A stretch of 64,000 nt of DNA from JACDCA01 sp963810305 (GTDB lineage: Bacteria > Acidobacteriota > Vicinamibacteria > Vicinamibacterales > 2-12-FULL-66-21): NCBI GenBank assembly GCA_963810305.1, contig CAWEMY010000001.1, positions 62,001 through 126,000 of the forward strand. Reading direction: 5' to 3'. Positions 18,874 through 28,160 of the stretch are shown one piece after another (the first letter of the stretch is position 1; each line of letters begins with the position of its first letter). The position numbers and the translations under genes were made by a program. The notes beneath the pieces are model-generated. The model saw only the letters and a list, made by a program, of their open reading frames with translations, was not told the DNA's origin and made no database searches.

Positions 18874-19981
18874 TGCTCGCGCCACCGCTGCTGGCGGCCT
18901 GAGCCCACATCCGTTGCGACACCAGCAGCATGCCGACAGGCCATAGGATCGCGAACTGACGCGCGACGTTGCTCGGAATGTCCCACACCGCCACCTCTGT
19001 CGCGACCAACCCGAGGGTGAGCCAGGGGGCGAGAACCCATCGAAGAATACCGGCCCGGCCGGCGACCACCATGGCCGCCGCTGTCACGAAACTCACGCCG
19101 ACGTATGCGCCAACCAGTTGCTCCGCCCCATTCCGATGCCGCCACTGCGGAATGCTGGTCAGAATACCGACCATCGGCACACCGAAAGAAGCGACTTTGA
19201 TCGGGAGATCGGGCACCCGCATGGACACATAGATTGCCCAAACGATCAGGGGGAGAAGTGGGAGCGTCGCATACACGACGGCCTGAGCCCGACGCCGTTC
19301 CATCCAGTGCCATAGTGCAACCGAGAGTGGGACGAACAGGTAAAGCTCCTTCGTCAAACCCGCCACTGCGAACGCTGCTATGGCCCACGTCCGACGTTCC
19401 CGGGCGGCGAACGTAAGACCGAGCAGCGCCAGAGCCAGGGCCAGCATGTCCGCTGTGAGGAGCATCGCGGAGACCAGCGCGCCGACGTTTACGGAAGCGA
19501 TGAGAGCGGCGCGCGCCGACCCCCTCAGGTGGAATGTCAGATCGGCAGTCGCGACGGTTGCAACACCCATGCTGATTGCCACCCAGAGAATCATCGAGAA
19601 AAGGGTGGTCCGCCCGTCGAATTGGCCAAAGCCGCCCACCAGGAGAGGGTAGAGAATCCGGCGGTAACGGTAACGAGGTGGGTTCGTGTCGAATTGCGAC
19701 AATGCCGCGACAGTTGGGCCGGTTGCCCAGGGGTCTCGAGCGATCAAATAGTAGATCTGACCGTCATGGCCTACTGAATCGGGCGATTCAATGGGCCCGA
19801 GCTCCTGCTCGATCTGCGCCAGCAGCGGGTTGGTCGAACCGACTCGCAACAGCGAGGCCAGGTTTGGCGGGTTCTGCGCGCGCATGGCGCCCACAGCCAG
19901 GCTGGCACCAATCACGAACCAGAACAGCGCTGGTCCCGGCCGTGAGCAATCCAGAATCTTCACCGCAGCCGAGGATCGCAT
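18845..19981 (-). CDS. Polytopic membrane protein, probable glycopolymer-formation type
   Basis: 378 residues with nine or ten helices. VGHDGQIYYLIARDPWATGP followed by RYRYRRILYPLLVGGFGQF matches a GT-C related group often annotated as cell-surface glycopolymer formation protein (the GYDGQ.YY..A and YR..RILYP pair). The acidic residue in the first loop is compatible with a lipid-linked donor, but the family is not biochemically settled. The 3' end overlaps the converging DUF362 gene by 29 bp. The start region faces the GT2 gene with about 115 bp between them. Confidence 0.68.
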   Translation of the reverse strand: MRSSAAVKILDCSRPGPALFWFVIGASLAVGAMRAQNPPNLASLLRVGSTNPLLAQIEQELGPIESPDSVGHDGQIYYLIARDPWATGPTVAALSQFDTNPPRYRYRRILYPLLVGGFGQFDGRTTLFSMILWVAISMGVATVATADLTFHLRGSARAALIASVNVGALVSAMLLTADMLALALALLGLTFAARERRTWAIAAFAVAGLTKELYLFVPLSVALWHWMERRRAQAVVYATLPLLPLIVWAIYVSMRVPDLPIKVASFGVPMVGILTSIPQWRHRNGAEQLVGAYVGVSFVTAAAMVVAGRAGILRWVLAPWLTLGLVATEVAVWDIPSNVARQFAILWPVGMLLVSQRMWAQAASSGGASTKAWSAGDA

Positions 19982-20096
19982 GCGCCTCCCGTGAATGGCA
20001 GCGCGATTGTACGCGAATCCCTTCGGCGCTCAGGCCGCGAAGAATCCTCCGCCTCTTGCCACAAATGCCGGCGAATGCGACTATCCCACTCACCAG

Positions 20097-21311
20097 GTGA
20101 CATCCACGAAATCTGCGTCGGCCAGAGACTCGGCCGAAACGAAGGGAGACGACGGAGAGATCGAGGTCTCGGTCGTGATGCCGTGCCTGAACGAACACGA
20201 GACCGTCGGCGTCTGCGTCCGCAAGGCGGTCGAGGCGCTGCAAAACGCCGGTATCCGGGGTGAAGTCATCGTTGCCGACAACGGCAGCACGGATGGCTCG
20301 ATCGATATCGCGATCGGGTCTGGTGCGCGCGTCGTTCCAGTGCCCTCGCCTGGCTATGGGAATGCCCTCATGGGCGGCATTCGGTCGGCGCGGGGCCGTT
20401 ACGTCATCATGGGCGACGCTGATGACAGTTACGACTTCCTCGACGTCCCCCGGTTCGTCGCAGAACTGCGCCAGGGGTTTGACCTCGTTCAGGGCTGTCG
20501 CCTGCCATCCGGCGGCGGAACAGTGCTTCAGGGAGCGATGCCCTGGCTTCACCGCTGGTTTGGCAACCCTGCACTGTCGTTTGTCGCCCGGCGAATGTTC
20601 AACACGCCGATTCACGACATCTATTGCGGCATGCGGGGTTTCACCCGTGCATTGTTCGATCGTCTCGAGCTCCAGTGCACCGGGATGGAATTCGCCACCG
20701 AGATGATCATCAAGGCGAGCCTGTTCGGCGAGTCAGTGCAGCAGATCCCCATCACACTGTCGCCAGATGGACGGCGATCGCGCCGGCCCCATCTTCGTAC
20801 CTTCCGCGACGGATGGCGGACACTCCGCTTCTTCCTGATCTTCTCGCCGCGATGGATGTTCTGGTACAGCGGGTGGGCGCTGATGCTTCTCGGTGTAGTC
20901 GGGTATGCCATCGCGCTGCCCGGAATGACGATCCGCGGCGTGACCTTCGACGTTCACACGCTGTTGGTTGCAAGCATGGCGCTCCAGTTCGGCTTTCAAA
21001 CTGCGGCGTTTGCGGTGCTGACCACCACCTACGCCATCAAACAGCGATTTCGACCTTCGAGCGCCCGCATCAACAGGTTCTTTCAACTGTTTACTCTCGA
21101 ACGGGGTGCCGTTGCTGGTCTGGTGGCAATCCTGGCTGGAGCAGCGGCCATCGCGGCCGCTCTGCTGACCTGGTACCGCGCCGACTTCGGGGCGCTCGAC
21201 TACCCCTCTACGATGCGCCTGGTTATTCCAGGCGCGACGCTCGTCACCCTTGGCGCGAGCGTCATCTTGAACAGCTTCTTGTGCAGTATGCTCGGACTAG
21301 ACAAACGCTGA
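20097..21311 (+). CDS. GT2 glycosyltransferase, dolichol-phosphate-mannose-synthase-like with membrane tail
   Basis: Cytoplasmic GT-A domain beginning VSVVMPCLNEHETVG, then VIVADNGSTDGS and YVIMGDADDSYDF carrying the DxD-type metal motif. DIYCGMRGFTRALFDRLEL and MEFATEMIIKASLFGE give the acceptor region. From residue 240 four helices follow (FWYSGWALMLLGVVGYAIAL and later), an arrangement seen in enzymes that glucosylate or mannosylate polyprenyl phosphate. The start is uncertain; the GTG at 20097 leaves a 20-residue lead before the domain, while the upstream ATG at 19995 would add unlikely residues. The stop is immediately followed by the methyltransferase ATG. Confidence 0.85.
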   Translation: MTSTKSASARDSAETKGDDGEIEVSVVMPCLNEHETVGVCVRKAVEALQNAGIRGEVIVADNGSTDGSIDIAIGSGARVVPVPSPGYGNALMGGIRSARGRYVIMGDADDSYDFLDVPRFVAELRQGFDLVQGCRLPSGGGTVLQGAMPWLHRWFGNPALSFVARRMFNTPIHDIYCGMRGFTRALFDRLELQCTGMEFATEMIIKASLFGESVQQIPITLSPDGRRSRRPHLRTFRDGWRTLRFFLIFSPRWMFWYSGWALMLLGVVGYAIALPGMTIRGVTFDVHTLLVASMALQFGFQTAAFAVLTTTYAIKQRFRPSSARINRFFQLFTLERGAVAGLVAILAGAAAIAAALLTWYRADFGALDYPSTMRLVIPGATLVTLGASVILNSFLCSMLGLDKR

Positions 21312-21949
21312 ATGCGTCCACTGGAGTGGGGCCGCCGAAGTCTGAAGTCAGCACACGGCAAGGTGGTGCATTCACGCCGGGTTGTGGTGCTGGCCAATCA
21401 TTTTGCGGAGCTGATCCCGCAGGGTCACTCAGTCCTCGACGTGGGCTGCGGCGACGGACTCATCGACTCGTTGATTCTGGAACGACGTCCCGACCTGACT
21501 ATTTCGGGAGTCGACCTGCTGGTGCGTCCTGGATGTCGGATCGGTGTCGTCCCATTCGACGGATACGCCTTCCCTACGACGATCAGTCGTGCGATACGGT
21601 ACTGTTTTGTGACGTTCTACATCACACGGCGGAGCCGCTGCGGCTTCTGCGGGAAGCTGCCCGGGTGGCGCGCACGCGGGTGATCATCAAGGATCATCTC
21701 GCGAAAGGGTTTCTCGCGCGGCCGACGCTTCGGCTGATGGATTTCATTGGTAATGCACCGCACGGCATCCCACTGCCCTACAACTACTTGAGTGCTCGCG
21801 ACTGGGAGAAGGCCTATCGAGGATCCGGACTGGTACCCGGTGAGGTGCGGAGCGAACTCGGGCTGTATCCTGCGTGGGCGAATGCCGTCTTCGGTCGATC
21901 GCTGCACTTCGTGACCTCCTGCGCCGTTGTGCGTGATCCCGCGCCGTGA
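21312..21949 (+). CDS. Class I SAM-dependent methyltransferase (frameshifted)
   Basis: Starts directly after the GT2 stop. Motif I is HSVLDVGCGDGLIDSLI, followed by LTISGVDLLVRPG with the acidic ribose-binding residue. A missing C in the run at 21572-21574 shifts the frame. The remainder reads PYDDQSCDTVLFCDVLHHT, the motif II/post-II region, EAARVARTRVIIKDHL, and a tail up to VVRDPAP. Joined length is about 212 residues. Methylation of a lipid-linked sugar or polyprenyl compound is a reasonable guess from the tight pairing with the GT2 gene. The target is unknown. Confidence 0.76.
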
Positions 21950-21971
21950 GCGTGGTCACCGTCCGCGAACC

Positions 21972-23040
21972 ATGACGACAGAAAAGCGCGGGCCGCTGAC
22001 GGTCCGAGAAGCGCGACTAATACTCGCCGGCCTCCTGCTTCTGCTGATTGCGGGGTTGAGAACCCCGATGCCAGAGCCCCGGCCGGTGAGCAAAAGCGGC
22101 GGCGACGTCGGACTGTTCGAAGCAGTGCTCGGTCGGTTTCAAAGAGGGCAGCCTTACTACGAAGCCATGGGAACCGAACTGAGGAGCCGCGGCTACCCCA
22201 CCGCGAGCGTTTTCAACTGGCGTACGCCGTTTCCGTTGACAGCGGTCGCGAACGTTCCTGACCTGGCGAGAATCTGCTTTCTCGCACTCGGCGCGCTCGC
22301 GATCGTCGGCACACTGGGGACGATGCTGAAAGAAGATCCCGCGGCAATGCTGGTCGCGTTCATGGCGCAACTCGCAATCACGATACCCTTGCTGGCCGTT
22401 CCCCAGTACGTGCTGATGTCCGAAGCATGGTCAGGCTATCTGATAATGGCTTCGGTCCTGACTTATAGGCGGCGGTGGTGGGAGACCGGCGCCGTCCTCG
22501 GCGTTCTCGCTCTTCTCGCACGGGAACTTGCCGCTCCCTATTGCCTGGTCTGCGGGCTGCTCTCGATTGCGCAGAGACGCTGGCGGGAGACTGCGGTCTG
22601 GGGCGTTGGGGCGGTCGTATTCCTGTCCTATCTCGCGATGCACGCCACGCAGGTCAGCGCGCAACTAGGACCCGAGGAGCTGGCGCAGAAGCGCTCCTGG
22701 ATTCAATTCGGTGGATTACCCTTCGTTCTTCGAATCGTCGGCTTCAGTGGGTGGTATGTCTTGCTGCCATTCTGGAGCAGGGCCGTGGGCTGCGTCCTGG
22801 TGGTTGCCGCGGTGTGGGCGCTGCGAATCCCCCAGCAGCTGAGGGCGGCAATCATCACCTATCTGTTGTTCTTTGCAGTCGTGGGCCAGTCGTTCAATCA
22901 GTACCTGGGGCCTGGTTACCGGACCAGTATTTGCGCTGGCGACCGGCTACGGTGTGTCCGGACTCACGCGTCTCATCGTCAACGCCTGGCAACAACCGCG
23001 CGATGCGGCGCCAGCACATCCCGGTCAAAAGACTGGATGA
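21972..23040 (+). CDS. Polytopic membrane protein, function unknown (frameshifted near the end)
   Basis: About 355 residues with eight or nine helices. It has a short basic N-terminus (MTTEKRGPLTVREARLIL), a loop with DVGLFEAVLGRFQRGQPYYEAMGTEL, and SVFNWRTPFPLTAVANVP. The first loop resembles GT87/GT39-like membrane proteins (an acidic residue, then PYY and NWR), so a GT-C fold is possible. A one-base change near 22905 hides the real C-terminus, which in the next frame reads WGLVTGPVFALATGYGVSGL and ends at a TGA at 23038. Its last 62 bp overlap the converging secreted-protein gene. Confidence 0.6.
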
Positions 23041-23482
23041 TGCTGTGGCATACCTGCCGCACGTCACCGGACGCCGCGGTCTCGACCCAATGCGACGTCG
23101 GCTTGACGATGCCTGAAAGCAGCGCGCTCAGGCCGGCGCGTTTTTCAAGCGGGACGTGCGCTTCGACATATTCACGGATCTTCATGTCGTAGGGGGCGGT
23201 CACCAGTACCGAGAAGGTGACACCCACGTCTTTGCTCGACCGGTTGACGACCTTGAGCGCGATAACGCTGATGGTGTAATCCGGAGTGGTATCCGCGAGC
23301 AGAACACCTGGCAGCGCCTCCAACTCTGCGTCCAAGAATTTCCGCAGCGAATCCTTGAGCTGCTCATCCGCGCTGACCTTCAGGTGAACACGAATGGTCT
23401 GGGCCGACGCGGCGACGCTCCAGGTGCAAACAAGAGCCGAAGACAACAGCACTCGTAAGACCAGGCGAAGACACATGGTCAT
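22979..23482 (-). CDS. Secreted protein of unknown function, last gene of the Tad-linked operon
   Basis: 167 residues with a clear Sec signal peptide (LRLVLRVLLSSALVCTWSVAASA, cleavage after ASA). The mature part has alternating strands and charged helices: IRVHLKVSADEQLKDSLRKF, DYTISVIALKVVNRS, GVTFSVLVTAPYD. No family was recognised. The layout resembles small periplasmic proteins of 140-150 residues with one domain. It follows the TonB-like gene by 11 bp on the same strand, so it is probably co-transcribed and may act with it in the periplasm. The overlap with the converging gene may partly reflect indels there. Confidence 0.6.
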   Translation of the reverse strand: MTMCLRLVLRVLLSSALVCTWSVAASAQTIRVHLKVSADEQLKDSLRKFLDAELEALPGVLLADTTPDYTISVIALKVVNRSSKDVGVTFSVLVTAPYDMKIREYVEAHVPLEKRAGLSALLSGIVKPTSHWVETAASGDVRQVCHSIIQSFDRDVLAPHRAVVARR

Positions 23483-23493
23483 CTCCTCGGCTC

Positions 23494-24678
23494 CTAGCGC
23501 GTCACCCAGACCGTCTTGCGATAAGTGACGGGGACACCGTCTTTCGTAGCGGGATGAAACTGCCAGGCCTTGGCGGCACTCAGCAGCATCGAAGCATGAA
23601 TGTTTCTTGGGGCATCAAGTAGCCTTACCGATTCCACCGTTCCGTCAGGCAGAATGATCAGTTCGATCCTGGTCAGGTCCTCAGCCCGCACCCCAACCGG
23701 TAACTCCTTCGGGAGCTGCGGGCGCAACCCGACGGGTGCCGAGACGTCCTGGGAGTTTGAAGAGTAGACGAGCCCGGCGGCGGATCCTGATTGTCCCTTA
23801 CCGTCATTTTCAGGCTGCGCCACTATGACAACGGATTCGCGAACTACCGGTACTTCCGGCATCGCATTCAGGTCGAAAGCGCTGAGCGTTGCGCGCTGCA
23901 GGTCGTCGACAACCCCTCGCGACGGTGGACCCACGGCTCGCTTGGTCTTCGAAGTGGCCACAGGCGGAGCCGGCGGTTTAGCGATTTCGGCAGCCGTCGA
24001 TGTGCCAGGATTGCCACTGATCCCCACGCGCTCGCCGATCGCCGAAACTGCGGATCCAACGGCCGCGGTGACACCGCTCACGCCCTTGGCGACTCTGCTC
24101 GTCAGAGTAGGCGCCTCTGGCGACGAGCTTTCGCTACGTCCGGCATACAACGCCACTCCGGCGGTCAGGGCGACTAGCGCGATAAGGCCGGCGCCGTAAA
24201 GCAATGTGCGAGACGGACGCTCCACAGCCTGAAGGTCGCCGGTGTTGTCGGCCGCATCGGCTGCTGGCTTCACCGCCAGAGCGGCTGCGAGCAGCTCGGG
24301 GTTCGCCAGCGGAGGCGCCGCGGTCGCACGGTGATAGAGACCCTGGAGGATCGCGGCGCGCTCAGGGCGTTCGAAAAACGCCAACGCTTCGGAGAAGGCA
24401 GGAACGGAGGTCTGCGGTTGCGCGATCAGCAGGCGCAACTGCACCGGCGGATCAGCAGAAACCAGCAGCGCCTGGAGCATCTGGCCGAGGCGCTGAACCG
24501 GATCGGCGCTGGGCGACCCACCGTGAAGTTGGAGCTGCCCCCAGGGTTGAAGCTCAACCTGGTGCAACTCGGGTACGGTAGCTGAATCGGGCGTTCGCTC
24601 CACGACCTCTCGCACCAACGCGACAGCTTCGTGCCATTCCACCCGAAGATCCCGGCCGAGAATATCCGCCAGCGTCAT
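23494..24678 (-). CDS. TonB-family C-terminal domain protein with large cytoplasmic N-domain
   Basis: 394 residues from the 24678 ATG, which overlaps the stop of the 57-residue peptide (ATGA). Residues 1-130 form an unrecognised cytoplasmic domain (DLRVEWHEAVALVREVVERT; AFFERPERAAILQGLYHRA). One helix follows (LLYGAGLIALVALTAGVALY), then a Ser/Pro-rich linker and a TonB-type C-terminal domain: LTRIELIILPDGTVESVRLL, MLLSAAKAWQFHPATKDGVP, VTYRKTVWVTR. Unlike classic TonB the N-terminal part is long and soluble. A leading cytoplasmic domain plus periplasmic TonB fold suggests a trans-envelope link. It is intact and serves as the template for repairing the paralogue at 4679-5483. Confidence 0.78.
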   Translation of the reverse strand: MTLADILGRDLRVEWHEAVALVREVVERTPDSATVPELHQVELQPWGQLQLHGGSPSADPVQRLGQMLQALLVSADPPVQLRLLIAQPQTSVPAFSEALAFFERPERAAILQGLYHRATAAPPLANPELLAAALAVKPAADAADNTGDLQAVERPSRTLLYGAGLIALVALTAGVALYAGRSESSSPEAPTLTSRVAKGVSGVTAAVGSAVSAIGERVGISGNPGTSTAAEIAKPPAPPVATSKTKRAVGPPSRGVVDDLQRATLSAFDLNAMPEVPVVRESVVIVAQPENDGKGQSGSAAGLVYSSNSQDVSAPVGLRPQLPKELPVGVRAEDLTRIELIILPDGTVESVRLLDAPRNIHASMLLSAAKAWQFHPATKDGVPVTYRKTVWVTR

Positions 24679-24848
24679 GAGAAACTCTCCACCCACCGAA
24701 CGCAGTAATTAAGGAGATCACGCAGCCAGTACGTCGTGTTGCTGACGAACTGCCTGGGGCCCCCGGCCGCGGCCATCACAAACACCACAAAGGCCGCCAG
24801 CGGGACGATCGCCATCCACCCTTCACGCGGCCTGCCTGAAGTCTTCAC
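24675..24848 (-). CDS. 57-residue single-pass membrane peptide
   Basis: A GTG-initiated frame between the VWA gene (8 bp upstream) and the TonB-like gene, whose ATG overlaps its TGA. It reads MKTSGRPREGWMAIVPLAAF, then a hydrophobic helix VVFVMAAAGG, and an aromatic tail NTTYWLRDLLNYCVRWVESFS. Tight fit on both sides, a single helix and amphipathic tail make it a likely real small gene. No homologue is recognised by eye. A membrane adaptor between the AAA/VWA pair and the TonB-like protein is speculation. Confidence 0.55.
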   Translation of the reverse strand: MKTSGRPREGWMAIVPLAAFVVFVMAAAGGPRQFVSNTTYWLRDLLNYCVRWVESFS

Positions 24849-24855
24849 GTTGCGC

Positions 24856-26814
24856 TCACTTTCCCGGCGAAAAGTAGCCGCCCGGACTCCTGATCACGAC
24901 GTCCGGCGACTTGGCCGTGATCTCGATGCGCCTCCATGCACCATCGCGCTTCGAATTGGTGGAGGTGTAACCGACCACCCACCGCCGGCGCAGATGCTCG
25001 ACGACGCGCCGATACGGTTCCTCGAGGCCGCTCACATCCTCAGGAAAGTACGCCTCCCCGCCTGACCTGTTGGCCAGCATCTCCAGGACCTCGCGATCCA
25101 CGTTCGCACCTAACCCGATCGCGTAGACTACGGCCTCGACCTGCTTCAGGTCTGCCATTACGCTCTCGAAGGTACTGGTGCTGCCGGGCCCGGTCCCCGG
25201 GTTGTTTTCGTCGCGTCCGTCGGTGACCACCACAATTACCCGCCGGCCTTCGACGTCCCGCAGTCGGCTGAGTGAGGTCGACAGCGCGTCGTACAGCGCA
25301 GTCCCACCAGTCGCCACGTACTTGTCGATCGCCGAGAGCGGTGCGTCGCGCCAGATCGACAGAGGATGGGCGAGCTCGGCGGTGTCTGCAAAGAGCACCG
25401 TGGCGAGCTTGTCCTCAGGCTTGATCGTTTCGACGAAACGGCGCGCGGCCATTTTCGCCTCGCCGGCCGCCTTCTTCATGCTGCCGCTGGAGTCGAGCGC
25501 CAGCACGATCGAAACCGGGGCGATCGCTTCCTGGAACGTCTCAACTCTCTGTGGCACCCCATCTTCCGTGATCACCAGATCGTCGGCCGTGATATCAGGC
25601 AGACCTTCGCCCCGCCGGCTGACCGTGAATTCAAGCGTGGGACGGACGGGGGGCGGCTTCGGAGCAAAGTAACCCGTCCGGGTCCGAACCGTGTGGGACG
25701 CGTCGGACGTCGAGACCCCGATGGCTCGCCAGGACCCGTCGACGAGCTGATTGGACGGAGTGTAGGTGAGGAGATATCGATTGTGGATATCCGCCGCCAG
25801 CAGTCCGTGGACTTCGGCGAGCTGCTCTTCGCGCGACGGCATGAAGGCGCGACCGCCGGACTCAGCCGCGAGCCTTCGCAGCAGCCGCTCCCCCTTCAGG
25901 GAGATGCCTGCCGACCCGCCAATGCCTATCACGTACACGGTGGCATGTGCGGCCTTGACCGTGTCCAGCGCCTCCTCGAATGACTTCTCACTATCCTCGT
26001 CGTACCCGTCAGTCACCAGCACGATCGCGCGGCGGCCGTCCAGATTTCCGAGGTGCGGCGCCAGCTCGATAAGTGCATCGAGAATGGCGGTGCCTCCCTG
26101 GGGCGTAACCGCAGAAAGCGCCTGTTGGACAGTCAACGGATCGTTCGTTGGACCGGTGACTGGCTGAAGCCGTTTGGAGAACGGCACGATGAGCATGCGG
26201 TCTTGAGGCGCCAGGTATGCGCCCAGCCGGCTGGCTGCCTCCTTTACGAAATCCATGCGCCTGGACATGCTCTGGCTGGCATCGATCAGCAGGGCGAAGG
26301 TCGTCGCGACGGTCTCCTTTCGGACAAGCTCCAGCGTTTGCGGAGTACCGTTCTCACTGACCTTGAAGTCGCCGGCGGCGAGATTCCCGACAGACCGCCC
26401 GGCCGCATCGAGGACTGATGCCTCGACCAGGACGCTCATCACCTCCGCCGCTTCGACCACCTCCAGCGGCTTGAGCGCGACTGTGTCGCGTGCGATGTTC
26501 CCGTTGTGATCCGCCACCGCCACCGCGATGGTTCTCGGCTCGAAGGGGTTGAGATCCTCCCAGTCAGCGGCAAACGGAGGACCGTCGCGATCTTCGCCGA
26601 GCAGCACGTCATCAACGAAAAACTGCACCGGGCTCAGGACGGCGCCCGGCGAGGACTGTACCTGCGCAACGATCCGGACTTTTCCGGGGATGCCCATCCG
26701 TCCAAGAGGTGAGGTAATACGGACGCCGAGTGGTGGGGTGCCTCCGGAAGGCGCGAGGTGCTGGAAGCTCGCCACAACCAAAGCCGCGACAACGACGGCG
26801 CCGGACGGCAGCAT
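24856..26814 (-). CDS. Secreted protein with two VWFA-related domains
   Basis: 652 residues. A signal-like N-terminus (GAVVVAALVVASFQHLA) precedes an Ig-like segment (ITSPLGRMGIPGKVRIVAQV) and two copies of the acidobacterial VWFA-related domain. The first has ALLIDASQSMS as MIDAS and AIVLVTDGYDEDSE. The second has VLALDSSGSMK and VIVVVTDGRDENN. Each copy is followed by a TYTPSN or GYTSTN strand. Both MIDAS motifs keep DxSxS. The protein should be exported and bind partners through metal. It directly follows an AAA ATPase gene, recalling MoxR-VWA pairs, although there the VWA protein is usually cytoplasmic or membrane-bound. Confidence 0.85.
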   Translation of the reverse strand: MLPSGAVVVAALVVASFQHLAPSGGTPPLGVRITSPLGRMGIPGKVRIVAQVQSSPGAVLSPVQFFVDDVLLGEDRDGPPFAADWEDLNPFEPRTIAVAVADHNGNIARDTVALKPLEVVEAAEVMSVLVEASVLDAAGRSVGNLAAGDFKVSENGTPQTLELVRKETVATTFALLIDASQSMSRRMDFVKEAASRLGAYLAPQDRMLIVPFSKRLQPVTGPTNDPLTVQQALSAVTPQGGTAILDALIELAPHLGNLDGRRAIVLVTDGYDEDSEKSFEEALDTVKAAHATVYVIGIGGSAGISLKGERLLRRLAAESGGRAFMPSREEQLAEVHGLLAADIHNRYLLTYTPSNQLVDGSWRAIGVSTSDASHTVRTRTGYFAPKPPPVRPTLEFTVSRRGEGLPDITADDLVITEDGVPQRVETFQEAIAPVSIVLALDSSGSMKKAAGEAKMAARRFVETIKPEDKLATVLFADTAELAHPLSIWRDAPLSAIDKYVATGGTALYDALSTSLSRLRDVEGRRVIVVVTDGRDENNPGTGPGSTSTFESVMADLKQVEAVVYAIGLGANVDREVLEMLANRSGGEAYFPEDVSGLEEPYRRVVEHLRRRWVVGYTSTNSKRDGAWRRIEITAKSPDVVIRSPGGYFSPGK

Positions 26815-26833
26815 TATCTTTCAGCTCCCCTGG

Positions 26834-28160
26834 TCAGGCGTAGACGACCGGGGTCTCCCGCTCGTCCACAAAATAGGCGGCGCAGGCCGCATCGAGCAGC
26901 TCGGGTGTGACACACCGCGGCTCGCCGCGGTAGTCGGCGAGGGAAACCACGTGTTCCAGCAGATCGCGGGGTTGGCATCCGCGAAGGGCTATCTTCCGCG
27001 GCGCGTAATACGTCTGAAGCAGGTGCTCGACGACCGTGCGATCGAACGGCAGCGTCGCGCTCGTGGCAGCAGTTCTCGAAGATCCGGTTGAACTCCGCGA
27101 CGGTCGGACTTTCGGCGAACACCTTGTAGTGAATTCGGCGCAGAAACGCTTCATCGACGAGGTCGGACGGCTTGATGTTGGTGGCAAAGATCACGAGAAC
27201 CATGAACGGCAGCTCGAATTTCTGCCCGGACTGCAGCGTCAGGAAGTCGACGCGGCTTTCCAGCGGGACGATCCATCGGTTCAAGAGATCTCTCGGCGAA
27301 CACTGCTGCCGGCCGAAGTCGTCGATGACCAGCACGCCGCCGTTGGCGATCGCCTGCGTTGGAGCCCTGTAGAAGCCGGTCGTCTGGTTATAACTGAGCT
27401 CCAGCGCCTCGAGCGTCAGCTCCCCCCCCACCATGACCATCGGGCGCTTGCACTCGACCCATCGGCGGTCGGGCCCACGGCCCAGATCCAATCCCTGCTC
27501 CACCTCGCCCTCGCCATCGACAGGCTCGTGATTGACCGGATCAAAGAAGCGGATGATCGAGCCCTCGATCTCGACTGCGTGCGGGATCGCGATGGACCCA
27601 TCGAGGAGTTTTCGAATTGCCTGGGAGATAACCGTCTTGCCATTGCCTGGCGGGCCGTAGACGAACATCGAATGGCCCGCATTGATCGCCGGTCCGAGCT
27701 GATCGAGAACCTGCTGGCTGATCACGAGATGCGAGAACGCGTCTCTCACGCGGTCGCGCGTAGCCGAGCGTGGCACGACTCTCTGGAAGTCGAGCATATA
27801 TTGCCGATATTGCTCGAACGGCACGGGGGCGATGCCCACATAATGATTCGCCTCCAGAAAGAGAACGGCGCGGACACGTCCGGCGTCGGTGATGCGGTAT
27901 CGATATGACGCCTGCCCGACCATGGCACCGCCAGCGACTTCGACCTGGTGTTCGACCTTCAGGAACTCGAGCGCCGGTTCGAGCACCGAGAACTGCAACC
28001 CGAGGCGCCGCGCCAGCTCGGTTCCGCGCAGTTCACCCGCAAAGTGAAGAGTCTTCAAAAGGAGTTGCTGAATCAGGTCAACACTGAGGCCGCTCTCCTG
28101 AACCGTTTGAGGCGCCATCGGGCGCGGGACGATTTCCGTCTCGACGGTGGTCTGGATCAC
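26834..28160 (-). CDS. AAA (MoxR-like) ATPase with N-terminal winged-helix-like region (frameshifted)
   Basis: The N-terminal 110 residues look like a helical DNA- or protein-binding module (LIQQLLLKTLHFAGELRGTE). Then come MFVYGPPGNGKTVISQAI (Walker A), NGGVLVIDDFGRQQ (Walker B), VIFATNIKPSDLVDEAFLRR (sensor 1 and arginine finger) and RIHYKVF. A one-base insertion at about 27052 breaks the lid. The correct tail in the next frame is PFDRTVVEHLLQTYY through ETPVVYA, ending at 26834. Total is about 442 residues. The role is probably ATP-driven remodelling of the partner VWA protein or the pilus machine. Its stop lies 19 bp before the VWA start, and its own start overlaps the tadD stop (ATGA). 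Confidence 0.8.

Noticed and set aside
20624..21949. A 441-codon frame across the GT2 and methyltransferase genes
   Set aside because: The first two thirds are the shadow of the GT2 gene; only the last third carries the methyltransferase tail, reached after an indel.
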